The notes under the pieces were generated by a model that was not told the DNA's origin, did not search any database, and saw nothing but the letters and a program-made list of their open reading frames with translations. The position numbers and the translations under genes were made by a program. Shown one piece after another: positions 33,611 to 42,785 of a stretch of 64,000 nucleotides of DNA (position 1 is its first letter; each line of letters opens with the position of its first letter). Source of the stretch: Candidatus Eiseniibacteriota bacterium (GTDB lineage Bacteria; Orphanbacterota; Orphanbacteria; Orphanbacterales; Orphanbacteraceae); the NCBI GenBank assembly GCA_029262235.1, contig JAJCZU010000003.1, positions 248,001 through 312,000 on the forward strand. The letters are read 5' to 3'.

Positions 33611-36139
33611 GTGAAGCCACTCCCGCACATTTTCGTATTTCTCGCCATGATTCCGCTCGCTTTCGGATGCGGGCGGGAGTCGGAGAACGCGCCGGCCACG
33701 AACGCGGGCGATTCGTCCGGGATCGAAGCCGGCGCACCGGCGGAACACCAGCAGCTGTTCGCCGAGCTTGCGCCGCTCGCCCGGCGCGCGTTCGCGCACA
33801 ATGTTCTGTTTTCGAGCTTCGATCGCGACGGGGGCAATGACGACGGCTTCTCGAGCCGCTTCTCATACATTCGCAGGGAGAACGACGAGTTCGTGGTGGC
33901 CGAAACCGCGGGCGCCGGCGCAGTTCGTCGCATCTGGATGACATGGCCGGGGCGCGACGTCCGGCTGCGCGTCTATCTCGACGGATTTCCCGAACCGCGT
34001 CTCGATCTCCCCGTCTCCCAGCTCTTCTCGGGGAACGGCGCCACGTTTCAGAAGCCGCACGTCGGCTCGTTCGAGGAACTGGGGGGCGTTGGTTACTGCT
34101 ACGTCCCGATCCCGTTCGCGAAAAGTGTGCGCATCACCACCGATGCGCCGCTTCGCTTCTATCAGATCGACATCGAAATGGAGGAAGCACGCGACGGAGC
34201 GACGACTCCCGAGACAGCGTCTCCCGGCCCGGGCGATGCGAAGGGTGATCACGCGCGCTCCGACAGCCGCCAGGAATGGTGGCGCATCGCACCTGGCGAG
34301 TCGCACACTCTCGCGACTACGCTCCCCGGCCCGGGTGTCGTGCGCAGCATGACGATCGAAGTCGAGGGCGACTCCCCGCCGCTTCGCGAGCTCGTGTTCC
34401 GCATCTATTGGGATGGCGCGCGGGACCCCGCGATCTCCGTGCCTCTCTCGGAACTGTACGGAAGCGCGTTCGCGCCGACCGGGCTGCGGTCGACTCCCGT
34501 TTCGAGCGAAGGGGGGAAGATCACGGTCACGTTTCCCATGCCTTGCGAGTCGATGCGCGCCGTGATCGAAAACGCGTCGCAGAACGAAGTCAGCGGCGCA
34601 TTCGGCATGTGGTTCGAAGAACGCGCCCCGGGCGAGAACGACCTCAGACTTCACGCGCGGTGGCAGCAGCTCGAAAGTGAAGCCGGGAAGCCGCTCGAAG
34701 TCATGGATGTAAATGGATACGGTCATTACGTCGGCACGCTCATGAGTGCCACAGCCGCGCGGGGCGACGGGTTTCTCGAAGGGGACGAGATGTTCTTTGT
34801 CGACGGCGACCCCGCGCTCACACGAAACGGAACGGGCACCGAAGACTACTTCAATTCGGGCTGGTATTTTGCGGGCGGCGTGCGGCACTTCCCGTGGCAC
34901 GGCGTGACGTTTCAAAGCGACGCGGGTGCGCCCCGCTTCTCTGCGTATCGGTGGCACGTTCCCGATCGCATTCCGTTTCAGAAATCGCTGCGTCTCGCCT
35001 GGGAGCACGGTGAGTGGAATAATCAGCCGGGCGCTCTCTATTCGATCACGTCGTTCTGGTACGAGGGGGGCGCGGCCGGCGAACCGGCTCAGGCCGCGCC
35101 ATCAGGCTGGCTTCCGCGCCGCATACGCTTCCCGAAGAACACAGTAGCGCTCGGCGATCGTTTTCACTGGAACGACCGCGTGCTCGATGTGGGCCAGGCG
35201 CATTGGAGCGATGTGACCGATGAATGGAGCGCACCTCCCGCTTCGATCGCAACCGACAAAGTGATCCCGTTTCTCGAAGGGAAGCGCGGCGGCGTGGCAC
35301 GCTTTCGAACGACCATCACGATTCCGGCTGACGGCGAGTACGCGGTATCGCTCGCCGTGGCGCGCGGGCCCGGCTTCGGCCGCCTCGACGCCGCGTTCGA
35401 ACGCGATCGGATTCTGCAGGGGTACGATTGCGGCGCCGATACGCTTGAGCCCGTGCACATGACCCCGGGGTCCCTGCATCGCCTGGAGGCCGGCTCGCAC
35501 GAACTGCTGCTGTTCATGCGGCAGCCGGTCGACACGGTGCGCGCGTATCCATTGCCGGCCGGTTCCCCGATTCGTGAGACCGAGCGCCGGCTTCTGGGCG
35601 TCGTTTCAGGGATTCAGATCGAGCCGCGCGGACCGTTCATCGAACCGTGGCGCATCGTGGGGCCGTTTGAAGGCAACGCGCTCGACCGTACCGCCGCCGT
35701 GCATCCGCCCGAGGAGGCAATGCGGGGAGGGCAGGGGATCGATCCGGCCGGAGGCTATCAGGGGCGGGGGGCAGGCATGGTGTTCTGGAAAGAGACGCGC
35801 GCGGACAGCGCCGGTTACGTCGATCTTCGCGCGGGGCTCGCGCCCGGCACGCATCATGTGGGGTATGCGCTCACTTACTGTTACGCACCCACGGCGCGTA
35901 CGGTGGTGCTTTCGCTCGGCAGTGACGACGGCATCGTCGCGTTCCTGAACGGGCAGGAGGTCTGGCGGAATCGAGTGAATCGCGGGTTTACGGAAGGCGA
36001 GGACCGCATCGTCGTTCGTCTCGACCGCGGATGGAACGACATCCTGCTCAAGGTCGATCAGTACATCGCGGGTTGGGGATTTTCGGTGCGCGTTACGGAC
36101 CCCGAACGCGCGCTTACGTTCGCGACCGTGAAAGACTGA
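33611..36139 (+). CDS. DUF2961/GH172-like glycoside hydrolase, lipoprotein
   Basis: This protein of about 842 residues starts at GTG 33611, which gives VKPLPHIFVFLAMIPLAFGC with a lipobox Cys20. DUF2961 runs across the first ~500 residues. The family block GTGTEDYFNSGWYFAGG and the FPWHG and RWHVPDRIPFQKSLR motifs are clear. DUF2961 is now CAZy GH172, whose known members act on fructofuranosyl or arabinofuranosyl linkages; the substrate here is not known. The C-terminal ~200 residues (EPWRIVGPFEG...) look like a beta-sandwich accessory domain. Its stop lies 3 bp from the convergent egtB stop. Confidence 0.87.
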   Translation: MKPLPHIFVFLAMIPLAFGCGRESENAPATNAGDSSGIEAGAPAEHQQLFAELAPLARRAFAHNVLFSSFDRDGGNDDGFSSRFSYIRRENDEFVVAETAGAGAVRRIWMTWPGRDVRLRVYLDGFPEPRLDLPVSQLFSGNGATFQKPHVGSFEELGGVGYCYVPIPFAKSVRITTDAPLRFYQIDIEMEEARDGATTPETASPGPGDAKGDHARSDSRQEWWRIAPGESHTLATTLPGPGVVRSMTIEVEGDSPPLRELVFRIYWDGARDPAISVPLSELYGSAFAPTGLRSTPVSSEGGKITVTFPMPCESMRAVIENASQNEVSGAFGMWFEERAPGENDLRLHARWQQLESEAGKPLEVMDVNGYGHYVGTLMSATAARGDGFLEGDEMFFVDGDPALTRNGTGTEDYFNSGWYFAGGVRHFPWHGVTFQSDAGAPRFSAYRWHVPDRIPFQKSLRLAWEHGEWNNQPGALYSITSFWYEGGAAGEPAQAAPSGWLPRRIRFPKNTVALGDRFHWNDRVLDVGQAHWSDVTDEWSAPPASIATDKVIPFLEGKRGGVARFRTTITIPADGEYAVSLAVARGPGFGRLDAAFERDRILQGYDCGADTLEPVHMTPGSLHRLEAGSHELLLFMRQPVDTVRAYPLPAGSPIRETERRLLGVVSGIQIEPRGPFIEPWRIVGPFEGNALDRTAAVHPPEEAMRGGQGIDPAGGYQGRGAGMVFWKETRADSAGYVDLRAGLAPGTHHVGYALTYCYAPTARTVVLSLGSDDGIVAFLNGQEVWRNRVNRGFTEGEDRIVVRLDRGWNDILLKVDQYIAGWGFSVRVTDPERALTFATVKD

Positions 36140-36142
36140 TTT

Positions 36143-37465
36143 CTACGCGTCGTCGGCCAGCCTGATTCCACCGAACATCCAGCGGCTGTGAGCGGGGAAG
36201 AAGTTCCGGTACGTGCTTCGAATGTGCGTTCGCGAAGTGCCGAACGACCCGCCACGCAATACATATTGATTACACATGAACTTTCCGTTGTACTCGCCGA
36301 TCGCGCCCGGCGCCGGTTTGTAGCCGGGATACGCCGCGTACGAACTCTGCGTCCATTCCCAGACGTCGCCGAACATCTGCTGCAGCCCTGAACCCGTGCC
36401 GGCGCTCCCCGCAGGCAGCGCGCGAGGCTGCAACTCCTCGTCTTCGACGAAATTCCCGTCGATCGCAACGCCGCGCGACGCCACTTCCCATTCCGCTTCC
36501 GTCGGCAGCCGCCGGCCCGACCAGCGCGCGAAGGCGTCGGCTTCGAAATAGCTCACGTGACAAACGGGGCGGGCGAGGTCGAGCGGCACGAGCCCGGCGA
36601 GCGTGTATTCGTGCCAGGCGCCGTCGACCAGGCGCCAGTAGAGCGGAGCGCGCCACGCGTGTTCTTCGACCGTGGCCCATCCTTCGCTCAGCCAGTGCAC
36701 CGCGTTTTCGTAGCCGCCGTCGTTCAGGAACGCGAGATAGTCGCCGTTGGTCACGAGACGATGAGCGAGCGCGTAGGCGCGCAGGTACGTTTTGTGTCGC
36801 GGCGACTCGTTGTCGTATGAGAATGCGTCACCCTCGTGCCCGATTTCGTACGTGTCTGCGTCGAACGGCACGAAGCGCGGGGCGCCCTGCGGGGCCGGCG
36901 ACTTCTGCGCGGCGGCACGGGTCGCGGCGGCCGGCGTCGCTTCGGCACGCGCCGCGCCGGCACGATACGCCGGGTTCAGCGGATTCTCGCTCAGCACGTG
37001 CTTCAGATCCATGAGCACGAGTTCCTGGTGCTGCTGTTCGTGATGAATGCCGAGTTCCACGCGCTCGAAAACCTCCGGCGTCGCCTGGTCGCTTTCGAGC
37101 AGCGCCGCGATCCCGGCGTCCACGGCTTTCCTGTACGCGTAAACCTGCCGCACCGTCGGGCGCGTCAGGAAGCCCCTCTTCGTGCGCGGGAACGGTTTGC
37201 CCACCGCGTTGTAATACGAATTGAACAGAAACTCGAATTCGTCGTGTTCCGGTTTGTAGTTCGCGGCGAACGGCCGGAGCACGAACGTTTCGAAAAACCA
37301 CGTCATGTGAGCCAGGTGCCAGCGCGTGGGGGAAACGTCGGGCATCGACTGCACCACGTAATCTTCGGTTTCGAGCGGCTCGCACAGCTTCTCGGTGAAG
37401 GCGCGCGTCGCGCGGAAGCGTGCCGCCAGTTTCGCCGCCTGATCAGGCGCGTGTATCGTACCCAT
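36143..37465 (-). CDS. egtB: EgtB-like ergothioneine/selfoneine sulfoxide synthase family
   Basis: This 440-residue enzyme has an N-terminal DinB-like helical domain with iron ligands in HLAHMTWFFE and HHEQQHQE (HX3HXE), then a FGE-sulfatase domain. Typical blocks are RRLPTEAEWEVASRG, GDVWEWTQSSY and VLRGGSFGTSRTHIRSTYR. EgtB joins a thiol to hercynine using O2 and Fe(II). EgtD is not in the window, so the methyltransferase must be elsewhere or the enzyme does another sulfoxide synthase reaction. I prefer ATG 37465 because CGAGGA lies 8 nt before it; an in-frame ATG at 37504 has no such site. Confidence 0.9.
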   Translation of the reverse strand: MGTIHAPDQAAKLAARFRATRAFTEKLCEPLETEDYVVQSMPDVSPTRWHLAHMTWFFETFVLRPFAANYKPEHDEFEFLFNSYYNAVGKPFPRTKRGFLTRPTVRQVYAYRKAVDAGIAALLESDQATPEVFERVELGIHHEQQHQELVLMDLKHVLSENPLNPAYRAGAARAEATPAAATRAAAQKSPAPQGAPRFVPFDADTYEIGHEGDAFSYDNESPRHKTYLRAYALAHRLVTNGDYLAFLNDGGYENAVHWLSEGWATVEEHAWRAPLYWRLVDGAWHEYTLAGLVPLDLARPVCHVSYFEADAFARWSGRRLPTEAEWEVASRGVAIDGNFVEDEELQPRALPAGSAGTGSGLQQMFGDVWEWTQSSYAAYPGYKPAPGAIGEYNGKFMCNQYVLRGGSFGTSRTHIRSTYRNFFPAHSRWMFGGIRLADDA

Positions 37466-37682
37466 ACTGGAATTCCTCGTTTCGAAGGGATCAATCCCGC
37501 TCATTTTGCCACAGATGCGCCCCGATCCGCCACCCGTCGGCGCCGGCGTGCCCGCAGGTCGCCTTCCGCGTCAGCCCTCGACCTGCCCCCGGCACGGCCC
37601 GCCGCCGCTTGAGCGTCACGTGGTCTCACGGTAGTATGGCGTTGATTCCAGACCACGTTTCACGAACCGGAGACCTTCGCAC

Positions 37683-40097
37683 ATGCAGCCTTACGAAAAG
37701 ATCGGCGCGTTTTACCTCGGTCGCAAATACGACCCCAAGACGCGCAAAGTCGTAGACGAAACCATTCTCTACGACGCGAAAGACCTGACCACGCATGCGG
37801 TGTGTGTCGGCATGACGGGGAGCGGAAAGACGGGCCTTTGCGTGTCGCTTCTCGAAGAGGCGGCGCTCGACGGCATTCCCGTGATCGCCATCGACCCCAA
37901 GGGCGATCTTGGGAACCTGATGCTCACGTTTCCGAATCTGGCGACGGCCGATTTCAAGCCGTGGGTGGACGAAGGGGAAGCTGCGCGCAAAGGCATGACG
38001 GTCGATCAATACGCGAAGCGGACCGCGGACCTCTGGAAGAACGGGCTCGGCGACTGGAATCAGGACGGCGACCGGATCAAGCGCCTGCGCGAGAGTGCGG
38101 AGATCGCGATTTACACGCCGGGAAGTTCGGCGGGGATTTCGCTCTCGGTGCTTCGTTCGCTGCAGGCACCCCCCGAGGAGCTGCGCGGCGACATCGAAGC
38201 GATGGGCGAGCGCGTGACGAGCGCGGTTTCGGGGCTGCTCGGCCTGCTCGGGCTCGACGCCGATCCGCTGCAGAGCCAGGAGCACATTCTTCTCTCGAAC
38301 ATTCTGCAGCGCGCGTGGGCGGAGGGGCGCGACATCGAAATCGCGGGTCTCATCCGCGAAATCCAGTCGCCGCCGTTCGACCGCGTGGGTGTGCTCGACC
38401 TCGACACGTTCTTCCCCGCGAAAGAGCGCGCCAAGCTCGCGATGCGTCTCAATAACCTGCTCGCCTCGCCCGGATTCGCGCAGTGGATGGAAGGGGAGCC
38501 GCTCTCGATTCCGAAACTGCTCTACACCGAAAGCGGCAAGCCGCGCATTTCCATTCTTTCGATCGCTCATTTGAATGACGAACAGCGCATGTTTTTCGTG
38601 ACGCTCGTATTGAACGAGCTCGTGGCCTGGATGCGTACGCAGCCGGGTACGACCTCGCTTCGGGCCATTCTTTATATGGATGAAGTGTTCGGCTATTTCC
38701 CGCCGAGCAAAAACCCGCCGTCGAAGACGCCGATGCTGACGCTCCTGAAGCAGGCGCGGGCGTTCGGATTAGGATGTGTGCTCGCGACCCAGAACCCTGT
38801 CGACCTCGATTACAAAGGGCTTTCGAACACCGGTACCTGGTTCCTCGGGCGCCTGCAAACCGAGCGCGACAAGATGCGCGTGATCGACGGACTCGAAGGG
38901 GCCGCGGCGGCAACGGGCACGGCGTTCAAGCGAAGCGAAATCGAGACGATTCTGAGCGGGCTCGGGTCGCGCGTTTTTCTCATGAACAACGTGCACGAAG
39001 ATGCTCCCGTTCTCTTTCACACGCGGTGGGCGATGTCGTATCTGCGCGGGCCGCTTACGCGCTCGCAGATCGACGTCCTCATGAACGACAAGAAGGCCGC
39101 GCTCGCGAAGAGCGGGGGGGCGAAGGCCGGCGGGAAGAAGAAGAAGGCGAAGGACAAGACCGGCGAACGCCCTGTGGTGCCCGCGGAAGTCGAAGAGCTC
39201 TTTCGTCCGATCACGAGAAGCGTTTCCGCGGACGACCGCGTGCTCTATCGGGCGAATCTCATCGGCGTTTCGAAGCTTCACTACGTGTCGGCGACGAACA
39301 AGATCGACGTCTGGAAGACCGTCGCCGTTCTCGGGACGCCCGGCGATGAGAACCCGTGGGCCGAGATGGAAGATGCGCTGGTCGACTGGAAAGCGCTCCC
39401 CGAAGAACCGGATGCGCGCGCCGCGTTTGCCACGCTTCCGAGTGAGGCGCTCAGCGCGAAGAGCTACGCCACATGGGAAAAGCAGCTGACGAGCGCGCTC
39501 TATCAGAGCAGGGCGATGACCGTATGGAAGAGCGCCGCGCACAAAGTCAGCTCGATGCCGGACGAGACCGAAGGCGAGTTCCGGGCGCGTCTTGTGACGC
39601 TCGCGCGCGAAGACCGCGATCTCGACAAAGAGAAGCTGCGCGTTAAATTTGCTCCGAAACTTGCGCGTCTCGAGGACCGGAAACGCAAAGCCGAGCAGGC
39701 GGTCGAAAAGGAAAAGGATCAGTTCAAGCAGCAGACGATGCAGGCTCTGATTTCAGCCGGTGCTGGCATCCTCGGTGCCGTGTTCGGGCGAAAGTCGTCC
39801 GGTATCACGAAGGCGACGACTGCTGTGCGCGGGGCCGGTCGCGCAGCGCGCGAACGGGGTGACATCGGGCGCGCGGAGGAGAATGTCGAGGCGTTTCAGG
39901 AAGATCTGAAGACACTGAACGCACAATTCGAAGAGGAGATCGCCGCGCTCGACGAGCCCGTCGACCCGGCTGACCTCGAACTCAAGGAGACGATCCTTCG
40001 TCCTCGCAAAACCGATATCGAAATCGCGAAGTTCGGCCTGCTCTGGCGGCCATGGAAGGTAGACGCGGACGGCATTGCGGAGCCGGCAGACGCGTAG
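37683..40097 (+). CDS. HerA/FtsK-superfamily ATPase with coiled-coil C-terminus
   Basis: This 804-residue protein has a Walker A motif GMTGSGKT (43-50), IDPKGDLGN, Walker B ILYMDEVFGYFPP (~325), and the sensor LATQNPVDLDYKGLSNTGTW. These are characteristic of HerA-like hexameric DNA translocases/helicases. After about residue 480 there is a Lys/Gly-rich linker, then a long charged coiled coil (~640-700). A hydrophobic GAGILGAVFGRKSSG stretch and a terminal coiled coil follow. No NurA or other partner gene is adjacent, so the role is uncertain. It faces the M4 peptidase gene tail to tail. Confidence 0.85.
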   Translation: MQPYEKIGAFYLGRKYDPKTRKVVDETILYDAKDLTTHAVCVGMTGSGKTGLCVSLLEEAALDGIPVIAIDPKGDLGNLMLTFPNLATADFKPWVDEGEAARKGMTVDQYAKRTADLWKNGLGDWNQDGDRIKRLRESAEIAIYTPGSSAGISLSVLRSLQAPPEELRGDIEAMGERVTSAVSGLLGLLGLDADPLQSQEHILLSNILQRAWAEGRDIEIAGLIREIQSPPFDRVGVLDLDTFFPAKERAKLAMRLNNLLASPGFAQWMEGEPLSIPKLLYTESGKPRISILSIAHLNDEQRMFFVTLVLNELVAWMRTQPGTTSLRAILYMDEVFGYFPPSKNPPSKTPMLTLLKQARAFGLGCVLATQNPVDLDYKGLSNTGTWFLGRLQTERDKMRVIDGLEGAAAATGTAFKRSEIETILSGLGSRVFLMNNVHEDAPVLFHTRWAMSYLRGPLTRSQIDVLMNDKKAALAKSGGAKAGGKKKKAKDKTGERPVVPAEVEELFRPITRSVSADDRVLYRANLIGVSKLHYVSATNKIDVWKTVAVLGTPGDENPWAEMEDALVDWKALPEEPDARAAFATLPSEALSAKSYATWEKQLTSALYQSRAMTVWKSAAHKVSSMPDETEGEFRARLVTLAREDRDLDKEKLRVKFAPKLARLEDRKRKAEQAVEKEKDQFKQQTMQALISAGAGILGAVFGRKSSGITKATTAVRGAGRAARERGDIGRAEENVEAFQEDLKTLNAQFEEEIAALDEPVDPADLELKETILRPRKTDIEIAKFGLLWRPWKVDADGIAEPADA

Positions 40098-40187
40098 GGC
40101 GAGTCGATGCGCCTGGGTGCGGATGGGGCAACGCTTCCTCGCCGGGCCTGGTTCAAGCTCAGCCCGTGACAACATCCTCGAAGACGT

Positions 40188-40212
40188 GGCCCTCCATCGG
40201 CCCGGACTGCGG
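40188..40212. repeat. 25-bp repeat, inverted copy at 45290-45314
   Basis: GGCCCTCCATCGGCCCGGAC plus TGCGG is identical to the reverse complement of 45290-45314. Matching continues imperfectly for ~30 bp more. A degenerate same-orientation copy (TGCGGAGCATCGCCGCATCC) lies near 42720. The copies bracket the two M4 peptidase genes. Confidence 0.85.
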
Positions 40213-40283
40213 AGCGTCGCCCCATCCACACCTGCGATCGGCTCGCCACTGTAGTGACGCGGCGTGAAAGAGGTCAGCTTCCG

Positions 40284-42647
40284 TCAGCGCACCAGCGTGA
40301 CTTTGCCAAGCTCGTTCCCGCGCATCGACTCGATCCGATAGAGGTAGATCCCCGAAGCGACGGGATTGCCGCTATTGTCCCGCCCATCCCACTCATAGCT
40401 ATAACTGCCAGGCGGCAGCGCGTTCTCTTCCACAAGTGTGCGCACCTGGCGACCGACCGAAGTGAATACGGTCAGGCGGAGCCGTGTGGTTTCTGCCAGT
40501 CGAAGCGAAAAGGTCGTTGTGGGATTGAATGGGTTGGGCCGTACCGATTGGAGAAGCCTGGCTGTCGGGACAGTGCCCGCTTCCACATCGGTAGCAACTC
40601 CCGAGACAACAATCGTGGCCGTCTCGTCTGCCCAGGGCTGGTAGTAGCCGTCCCGGTTGCCGTCCACGATCACATCGAAAGTGTCTTCGACGGAAGGCGT
40701 GAAGAAGTAGACGAACAGCGCTCCCGTTGAATCCAATGTACCGCTGGATTGCTCCAGCGCCTGTCCAGCCAGGTCGTCCCAGATCGGCCGGGCCGGATTG
40801 TGTGGCAGGAGCGCGAAGTCGACCGTGCGGCCGGGCGTGCCGTTTGCAAGAGAGGCCCAGACCGACTCACTCACCTGGAAAGTGGAATCCGGGCTGGTGT
40901 CGGACCGAACCGTTTCCAGGTCGCCTCCATGAGATTCCGCGCAGGGAGGGGCAGACTCACCGAGCGCGCCCAGCGGATCGTCGCAGATTCCAACCTGATC
41001 TGCCTCCACAGCCTGGAGTGCTTTGGCCAGTTCACCGCAGGCAGTGGGACTGTAAAGGTCATTGCATGCTTGCAGGATTCGGTCGTCCGCAGTGTTGAAG
41101 TTCTGTGAAGATGAGAAATAGGTTTTCCAGGCACGGTGGTACACTTGATGGGCGAATTCCATCCCCTGGCCCTGGATCTCGCAGCCGTTGAACTGATTGC
41201 CCTCAGCTGCAAGATAGAAGGCATGGGAGTAGACAGTCGAGTTTTGGTAGAATCCCGCAGTGTTGATCGACGTATCGCAGTTGAACCACTGATCATAGAA
41301 TCTGGCGGCATATCTCGCGCCCCAATCACCAATCAGATCATTCGGGTTTGCCAGGTTACGCCAGGGTGGATTATAGCCGATGAGACTCCCGCTCATCCAA
41401 TCAGTCATGCCGGTCTGGTCAAATTCGAATGCCTCTCCCAGGACATCCGAGTGCGATTCTTCTAATGCCCTGGTCTCCACATCATAAAAGTCCGGCCCAA
41501 AAGGAACGCCTCCGCTCGTGAATGCCCATTTGAGGATGGCATGGCCGTATTCATGGCCGATGATGTCCTCATGAGAAGCATCGCCCACACAGAGCGCGAT
41601 ACTGTTGGTGGGACCTATGAGCGCACTGTGAGGACAGACCTGAGGGTAGTAATCATAATGAACGTAGTACCGCGATTCGTTTGTTTCTGCGACTAAAGTA
41701 CGCGTCCCGCCTTGATTGTTCGCACCGTTCAGGTTGTACTTGGTCTGAACAAACGAGTGGATAGCACCGGCATGCACATACATCGAGTCCACATCCGTGC
41801 TTCCAAACTGCAGCATGCCGGGAATGTTGTGTGGACCCCGAGCCGGTTGCCCCTCGGACCTGCCGTGGATGTATCCGTTGATTCCCGGTAAGTCAAGACC
41901 GCAGCTCCCGTCATCTGGCTGCAAGGCACAGTCGTAAACTCTGCGGTCAAGTCCTTTAAAGTCATGAACAGCGAACAGGACCTCGGCGGTTCTTGCATCA
42001 ATGGAAACGTACGCGCCGAGCACCGGACATTCTCCGTGAGCGCACCTGGGGAACTGCACATGGAATTCCCATGCCAGTCTGGTGTCGTCCGCGATTCCGT
42101 TTTGACTCAGGCCGAGAGATCGAAGTACAAGCGCAGGGCTATCAATGCTTGCTTCTACTTCCGCGAAAGCGGGCAGCAATTCCCTCGCACTCTCTTCCGC
42201 GATCCGGCGAAGATCATCTCCCGAGAAAGATGGTGTGGTGCTGGCCGGAAGATCCACAACAACGGTAGGTGATGCAAAGTAGACCTCTCCCACCTGGTTG
42301 ATATGGACGCGCACTTCGGCCCCGAGTATCGGCAGGCCCTGGTGCTCCTGGTGGTAGATGACATGGGTGAGACCGAGATCGTCCTGCCGGGTCTCTATAT
42401 GCTTCAGTTGCGTGAACGGGGAGACAAGGCCTGCTTGAGCGCCATTTTCGGCCAGGAACGCATCCGCAATCAACAAGGCATCAGCCTCGCTGATCTGGCT
42501 ATGGGGGGCAGCCTTGGAGCTGATTCCCGCAGGCCGGAACTGGATGACTCGATCCCCGGCAGGGTTCAGGATCGTGTCCGCGAGAAGGCTTTCGGACGGC
42601 AGCAAGTGCAACAGAAGGGCGGCGCAAAGAGCGAGCTTGAAACGCAA
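40284..42647 (-). CDS. Secreted M4 (thermolysin-type) metallopeptidase, copy 1
   Basis: This 787-residue protein starts at TTG 42647, 7 nt after GGAGGT; ATG is not used. It has a signal peptide to ~22 and an FTP/PepSY-like propeptide (HVIYHQEHQGLPILGAEVRV). The catalytic domain has HEYGH at 365-369 and EESHSDVLGE supplying the third zinc ligand, followed by YSHAFYLAAEG. Residues ~560-700 form a beta-rich C-domain and the last ~90 a FlgD-type sorting module (SVRPNPFNPTTTFSLRL). A tandem paralogue lies just upstream. The C-terminal halves of the two genes are nearly identical in DNA. Confidence 0.9.
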   Translation of the reverse strand: MRFKLALCAALLLHLLPSESLLADTILNPAGDRVIQFRPAGISSKAAPHSQISEADALLIADAFLAENGAQAGLVSPFTQLKHIETRQDDLGLTHVIYHQEHQGLPILGAEVRVHINQVGEVYFASPTVVVDLPASTTPSFSGDDLRRIAEESARELLPAFAEVEASIDSPALVLRSLGLSQNGIADDTRLAWEFHVQFPRCAHGECPVLGAYVSIDARTAEVLFAVHDFKGLDRRVYDCALQPDDGSCGLDLPGINGYIHGRSEGQPARGPHNIPGMLQFGSTDVDSMYVHAGAIHSFVQTKYNLNGANNQGGTRTLVAETNESRYYVHYDYYPQVCPHSALIGPTNSIALCVGDASHEDIIGHEYGHAILKWAFTSGGVPFGPDFYDVETRALEESHSDVLGEAFEFDQTGMTDWMSGSLIGYNPPWRNLANPNDLIGDWGARYAARFYDQWFNCDTSINTAGFYQNSTVYSHAFYLAAEGNQFNGCEIQGQGMEFAHQVYHRAWKTYFSSSQNFNTADDRILQACNDLYSPTACGELAKALQAVEADQVGICDDPLGALGESAPPCAESHGGDLETVRSDTSPDSTFQVSESVWASLANGTPGRTVDFALLPHNPARPIWDDLAGQALEQSSGTLDSTGALFVYFFTPSVEDTFDVIVDGNRDGYYQPWADETATIVVSGVATDVEAGTVPTARLLQSVRPNPFNPTTTFSLRLAETTRLRLTVFTSVGRQVRTLVEENALPPGSYSYEWDGRDNSGNPVASGIYLYRIESMRGNELGKVTLVR

Positions 42648-42684
42648 GGGATGGACCTCCGGTGGCTGAATGGCGACCAGCTAC

Positions 42685-42690
42685 ATTATA
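42685..42690 (-). promoter_or_regulatory. -10 element of M4 peptidase copy 1
   Basis: TATAAT on the minus strand, about 38 nt before the TTG start. No good -35 hexamer lies 16-18 bp upstream. The paralogue has a TATAAT at the same relative distance (45207-45212). Confidence 0.5.
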
Positions 42691-42785
42691 CATGAGATAC
42701 ACGATACATGAGCGGGTTGCGGAGCATCGCCGCATCCGTTACTACGTGTCACGCCGCCGCGGGTAGAGCGGGGTGTCAGCTTCGG

